Assembly: GCA_964610045.1 (NCBI GenBank)
Contig: CAZSUN010000144.1
Span: 1-8,115 of the forward strand
Direction: 5' to 3'
Length of the DNA stretch: 8,115 bases
Origin: JACCYX01 sp964610045
Lineage (GTDB): Bacteria > Chloroflexota > Chloroflexia > Thermomicrobiales > UBA6265
Part shown: positions 5,189-8,115 of the stretch, piece after piece
Position numbering within the stretch: position 1 is the stretch's first letter
How the letters are laid out: every line of letters starts with the position of its first letter
Position numbers and translations under genes: made by a program
The notes under the pieces: model-generated
Told to the model about the DNA's origin: nothing
What the model saw: only the letters and a program-made list of their open reading frames with translations
The model's database searches: none

Positions 5189-5989
5189 TTACGTATTTCC
5201 GGAATCGCCTTCCCCGAGCAATTCGCGCGACATGCCGTACAGGCCGGCCATCAGGCCGCCATCCACATTGAGCACCTCGCCAGTGATCCAGCTCGCCTCG
5301 CTGGAGGCCAGGAAGGCGACCGCGTTGGCGACATCGTCCGGTTCTCCGACGCGGCCAAGCGGATACCACTTCTCCAACCGCGTGAAGACGTCCGGATCCT
5401 TCTCCAGGATCCAGTTCCAGATCGGGGTGCGGATCGTGGCCGGGCAGACCACATTGACCCGGATCCCGTCCTTCCCGTAGCGGATCGCCATGTTCTGCGT
5501 CAGGTTGATCATGCCGGCCTTGGCCGCGCTGTAGGCTTCCTCACCCAACCCGGCCAGGCCGTTCACCGAGGCGATATTGACGATCGATCCGGATTGCCGT
5601 TCGAGCATGTTCGGCAGCACCGCCTTCGTCACCAGGAACGCGCTCCGCAGCACCACGTTGATGTCGGCATCCCAGCCGGCCTCGTCGGTTTCCACGATGC
5701 CGTCGGCGGTCGCCTTGCCCGCGTTGTTGACAAGCACATCGACCCGGTCGGTCACTCGGAAGATGGCCTCGCCCATCGCCCGCACCTGGTCACCGTCGGT
5801 GACATCGGCCTCCACGGCGATGGCCTTGCCGCCGTTGGCCTCGATGCGGGCGATCGTCTCCTGCACGCTGGCGATGGTCCGCCCGGCGGCGATCACCAGC
5901 GCTCCTTCACCGGCGAGCTTCCAGGCGATCGCCTGCCCGATACCCGATCCCGCGCCGGTGACCAGCGCAACCTGTCCCTCGAATCGCAT
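5189..5989 (-). CDS. Short-chain dehydrogenase/reductase (SDR), classical type
   Basis: A 266-residue cytoplasmic NAD(P)-dependent oxidoreductase. All classical SDR elements are visible: the cofactor glycine motif TGAGSGIG at 11-18; ADVTD at 61-65; NNAG at 88-91; and the catalytic tetrad Asn111, Ser141, Tyr153, Lys157 (YSAAK). RVNVVCPATIRTPI follows at 177-190 and the C-terminal GEVLNVDGG at 237-245. Arg37 after the second strand (AAGR) leans toward NADP(H), as there is no acidic residue at the usual NAD-selecting place. The ATG at 5989 lies 10 bases after the GH20 stop codon. Its Shine-Dalgarno AGGGG (5997-6001), spaced seven bases, overlaps that stop, so the two are almost certainly co-transcribed and may be translationally coupled. 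The substrate is unknown; context suggests a sugar or sugar-derived alcohol/ketone. Homologues are often loosely labelled 3-oxoacyl-ACP reductase or glucose dehydrogenase, which this sequence does not establish. Confidence 0.93.
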   Translation of the reverse strand: MRFEGQVALVTGAGSGIGQAIAWKLAGEGALVIAAGRTIASVQETIARIEANGGKAIAVEADVTDGDQVRAMGEAIFRVTDRVDVLVNNAGKATADGIVETDEAGWDADINVVLRSAFLVTKAVLPNMLERQSGSIVNIASVNGLAGLGEEAYSAAKAGMINLTQNMAIRYGKDGIRVNVVCPATIRTPIWNWILEKDPDVFTRLEKWYPLGRVGEPDDVANAVAFLASSEASWITGEVLNVDGGLMAGLYGMSRELLGEGDSGNT

Positions 5990-5996
5990 CCTTCAG

Positions 5997-6001
5997 CCCC
6001 T
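5997..6001 (-). promoter_or_regulatory. Ribosome binding site of the SDR gene, overlapping the GH20 stop
   Basis: AGGGG on the minus strand, seven bases before the SDR ATG and sharing two bases with the GH20 TAG stop (6000-6002). This supports translational coupling. Confidence 0.6.
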
Positions 6002-8111
6002 ATGCCACGACAATCGGCTCCGGCGACGCCGCCGAAGCAAGGAAATCATCGAGATCCTCGCCGTTGCTGGCAAGGTCGAGGAACGGCGGCAGGGCCTGGG
6101 AATCGCGGCTCGCGTACTGGCCGGTCTCGTCCGCGAGGCGGTCGAACGGCAGGAACAGCGAGCTCATGTCGCGCAGGAGCTGAGGCACCAGGAAGGTCGA
6201 TTTCACGCGTTCGAGATCGGCCATCACGGCAGCGATATGGTCGCGCGCCGTGCCGAACCGGTCGGAAGCCGTGACAGCGTCACCGGCGTTCCAGGCGGCG
6301 ATGCCCTGGAGGGCGGCAGCGTATGCCTCCACCACGCCCACGAGCTTGCGGCATTCCACGATGTACTCATCCAGCAACGGGCTTGGCGCGATGGCGTTCG
6401 CTTGCTCGAACCAGCCCGCCGCGGCCTTTGCCGAATTCGCCGCCCGCCGCATTGCGTTCATCGGGCGGATCTTGCTGTCCGCCAGTTCGAGCAGGGTGTC
6501 GCGTGGGTAGACTCCTGTTTCGCGTGCACCGGGGTAGGTGTGCCAGTAGTAGAGGAAGGAGGCGGCGACCGTTTCGCCCCACGCCTCGGAGCCGAAGGCC
6601 TGGTCGTACTGGTCCATCGCCTCGGCTGCCTGCCACGGTTCAAGTGCCGGCGTCAGTAACGCGCGCGCATAGCGGCTCTTGAACTGGTAGAGGTCTTCCT
6701 CGCCCGTCTGGTTCCAGCCGTACTCGGCGAGGCAGACATAGCTCCGGTCGAAGCCGGGATCGTAGAGGCAGTAGGCATCGGCCCCTTCGGCGCCGGCCCG
6801 GTAGCCGTGGGCCAGCATCCGGGTGATGTTGGTGGTATAGCTCTGCGAGAAAAGGTTGGGCCAGTAGCCGGACATCGGGGTGGACCAGGTGCGGAGCCCA
6901 AGGTTGTCCGGGGGCACCAGCACGGGCTCCTGGTAGCGCCAGTACTGGACGATGAGGTTGTCCGCCAGCCCTGCATCCTTAACTTTGGCGGCGAAGCCTT
7001 CGTCGAGGGCGTCCAGCTTGTCCAGCGCGTCGTTCCACATCGTGATGTTGATGATGCCCTTCTCCTTGAGGTGCAGCGCCACCCGGATCGCGTAGTCCTG
7101 CAACTGGTCGGCCTGCGGCTTGTCGCGGCAGTCGGGACAGCGGCACCAGGGATCGATCGCGAGGGTCGGATCCTCCTCGCTGATGCCCTTGTAGGCTTCG
7201 ACCTCGTCGAGGCCCATGTGGAACCAGTCGACGCCGTGTGGCAGCAGGTAGCGGTCAACGACGCTATCGTAGAGACGGAACAGCACCTCCCACGTTTCGG
7301 GATTCGACAGGCAGAAGCCATAGCCGATCGGGGTGCCGTCCTCTGTCCGGGCGGAGATCTGCGGGAAGACGCGCGGAATGACCGTGTTGTGACCGGGGCT
7401 GTTGAAGTGCGGGCGCACCCAGACGCCGTTCGCCTTGCCGTAGGCCACGATCTCGCCGAACAGGTCATCGGTGACCATCGTCGGCAGGTAGTCGAGCACC
7501 TGCCAGTCCCCGGCAGCCGGGGAGTAGTAGCGCAGGGTCTTGGGCGTGGCCAGCCCCTCGGGTTCACCCGGGAACGGCACCATCAGGAACTCGGTGCGCT
7601 GTCCTCCGTACTGCACCACCCAGCAGCCGTAAACGCCGATGCCGAGCACGTTGAACTTCAACGCCGCCATGTGATCGATGGCTGCTTTCCAATCGTCGAG
7701 GGTCATGCGGTCGGAGCCCCACTTCGACTCGACGTACAGGCCGCGCCAGGCGAAGTCGGGCCAGTCCTGGATGCGAACGGCGGGGAGATTGTCTCCCGCT
7801 TGGTCGAGGATGGCGCGCAGGGTGTGGCAACCGTGCCAGCCCGCCGCCTCGCTGGCGGCGGTGAGGGTGCCGCCGTCTGGGGTCAGGTCGAGGCGATAGG
7901 CATCGCGTCCGTCAAATGTGCCAGGCTGAATCGTGATCTTGATGTCATAGGGAGCGCCGGCGCCATCGCGACTCGCGATGGCCGCGCCACGCAGGACGAG
8001 CGGCGGCGGCTCACTGGTGGTCTCGACCCGGACAGGTCGCTCCGCGATGGCGATATCCGGGCCGGTGACGTCAATGCGCTTCGGTTGCGGAAAAAGCCGG
8101 GTGAAATCCAT
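6000..8111 (-). CDS. Glycoside hydrolase family 20-type protein (beta-N-acetylhexosaminidase-like)
   Basis: A 703-residue protein that probably removes terminal beta-linked N-acetylhexosamine, or acts on a related glycoside. Residues 1-115 form a GH20b-like alpha/beta N-terminal domain (LFPQPKRIDVTG; GWHGCHTLRAIL, where substrate-assisted hexosaminidases carry the G-x-x-T-L pattern). The TIM barrel starts at DFAWRGLYVESKW (119-131) and carries the hallmark H-x-G-x-D-E as HMGLDE 298-303, making Asp302 and Glu303 the catalytic pair. Active-site-type aromatics follow (MWND 358-361, RTWS 407-410, YGWNQTG 464-470). A CRCPDC cluster (323-328) could bind a metal. Residues from about 485 onward look largely alpha-helical and of unknown function. 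No signal peptide is visible, so it probably acts in the cytoplasm on imported oligosaccharides. The start is four bases from the window edge: MDFTRLFPQP looks like a natural start, but no upstream site can be seen, so the gene could extend further. First gene of the operon with the SDR. Confidence 0.85.
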   Translation of the reverse strand: MDFTRLFPQPKRIDVTGPDIAIAERPVRVETTSEPPPLVLRGAAIASRDGAGAPYDIKITIQPGTFDGRDAYRLDLTPDGGTLTAASEAAGWHGCHTLRAILDQAGDNLPAVRIQDWPDFAWRGLYVESKWGSDRMTLDDWKAAIDHMAALKFNVLGIGVYGCWVVQYGGQRTEFLMVPFPGEPEGLATPKTLRYYSPAAGDWQVLDYLPTMVTDDLFGEIVAYGKANGVWVRPHFNSPGHNTVIPRVFPQISARTEDGTPIGYGFCLSNPETWEVLFRLYDSVVDRYLLPHGVDWFHMGLDEVEAYKGISEEDPTLAIDPWCRCPDCRDKPQADQLQDYAIRVALHLKEKGIINITMWNDALDKLDALDEGFAAKVKDAGLADNLIVQYWRYQEPVLVPPDNLGLRTWSTPMSGYWPNLFSQSYTTNITRMLAHGYRAGAEGADAYCLYDPGFDRSYVCLAEYGWNQTGEEDLYQFKSRYARALLTPALEPWQAAEAMDQYDQAFGSEAWGETVAASFLYYWHTYPGARETGVYPRDTLLELADSKIRPMNAMRRAANSAKAAAGWFEQANAIAPSPLLDEYIVECRKLVGVVEAYAAALQGIAAWNAGDAVTASDRFGTARDHIAAVMADLERVKSTFLVPQLLRDMSSLFLPFDRLADETGQYASRDSQALPPFLDLASNGEDLDDFLASAASPEPIVVA

Positions 8112-8115
8112 GCGT

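Noticed and set aside
4981..5271. 96-codon plus-strand open frame in the convergent gap
   Set aside because: It runs through the stem-loop region and into the SDR 3' end, has no convincing ribosome binding site and a composition unlike the real genes.
5577..6659. 360-codon plus-strand open frame across the SDR and GH20 genes
   Set aside because: It spans two conserved genes on the opposite strand and resembles nothing; typical of high-GC antisense frames.
1..8115. CRISPR array, tRNA/rRNA, transposase, toxin-antitoxin or defence genes
   Set aside because: I looked on both strands and saw no regularly spaced repeats, no tRNA-like cloverleaf and no protein with such motifs.

Overview
This GC-rich window holds six protein genes in ordinary bacterial arrangement: compact genes with clear Shine-Dalgarno sites and strong GC bias at third codon positions. 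The GC content and the protein types fit a Chloroflexota (Thermomicrobiales-like) or similar high-GC soil or thermophile bacterium. That assignment is an inference from impression only; no marker gene in the window fixes the taxon. No RNA genes, CRISPR array, transposase, phage gene or plasmid gene is visible.

Layout. (1) Positions 1-638, minus strand: the N-terminal 212 codons of a thiamine-diphosphate dehydrogenase E1 alpha subunit (pyruvate dehydrogenase type), running off the left edge. (2) Positions 639-1005: a 367-bp divergent intergenic region with a 27-bp near-perfect palindrome (852-878), a second short palindrome (815-828) and a direct repeat, probably the control region for one or both flanking genes. 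(3) Positions 1006-2175, plus strand: an APH-fold small-molecule phosphotransferase, convergent with (4) kynureninase kynU at 2345-3631, minus strand. (5) kynU is divergent, across 145 bp, from a plus-strand PLP enzyme of the SelA/DgaE-like group at 3777-4907. (6) Positions 4908-5188: a 281-bp convergent gap that is rich in structure, with two strong stem-loops whose arms are related to each other. (7) Positions 5189-8111, minus strand: a two-gene operon reading GH20 glycoside hydrolase, then SDR oxidoreductase, with a 10-nt gap and a Shine-Dalgarno site overlapping the upstream stop codon.

How the genes may work together. The genes look catabolic: central carbon entry (E1 alpha), tryptophan/kynurenine breakdown (kynU), and sugar or amino-sugar handling (GH20 with SDR, possibly the SelA/DgaE-like lyase). 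Only the GH20-SDR pair is shown to be linked, by operon structure. A link between the GH20 operon and the SelA/DgaE-like enzyme in amino-sugar use is a plausible but untested inference, since they are convergent and not co-transcribed.

I do not see convincing evidence of a new defence or mobile system here. The signals most worth a second look are non-coding: the operator-like palindrome at 852-878 and the paired hairpin/inverted-repeat structure at 4932-5119.
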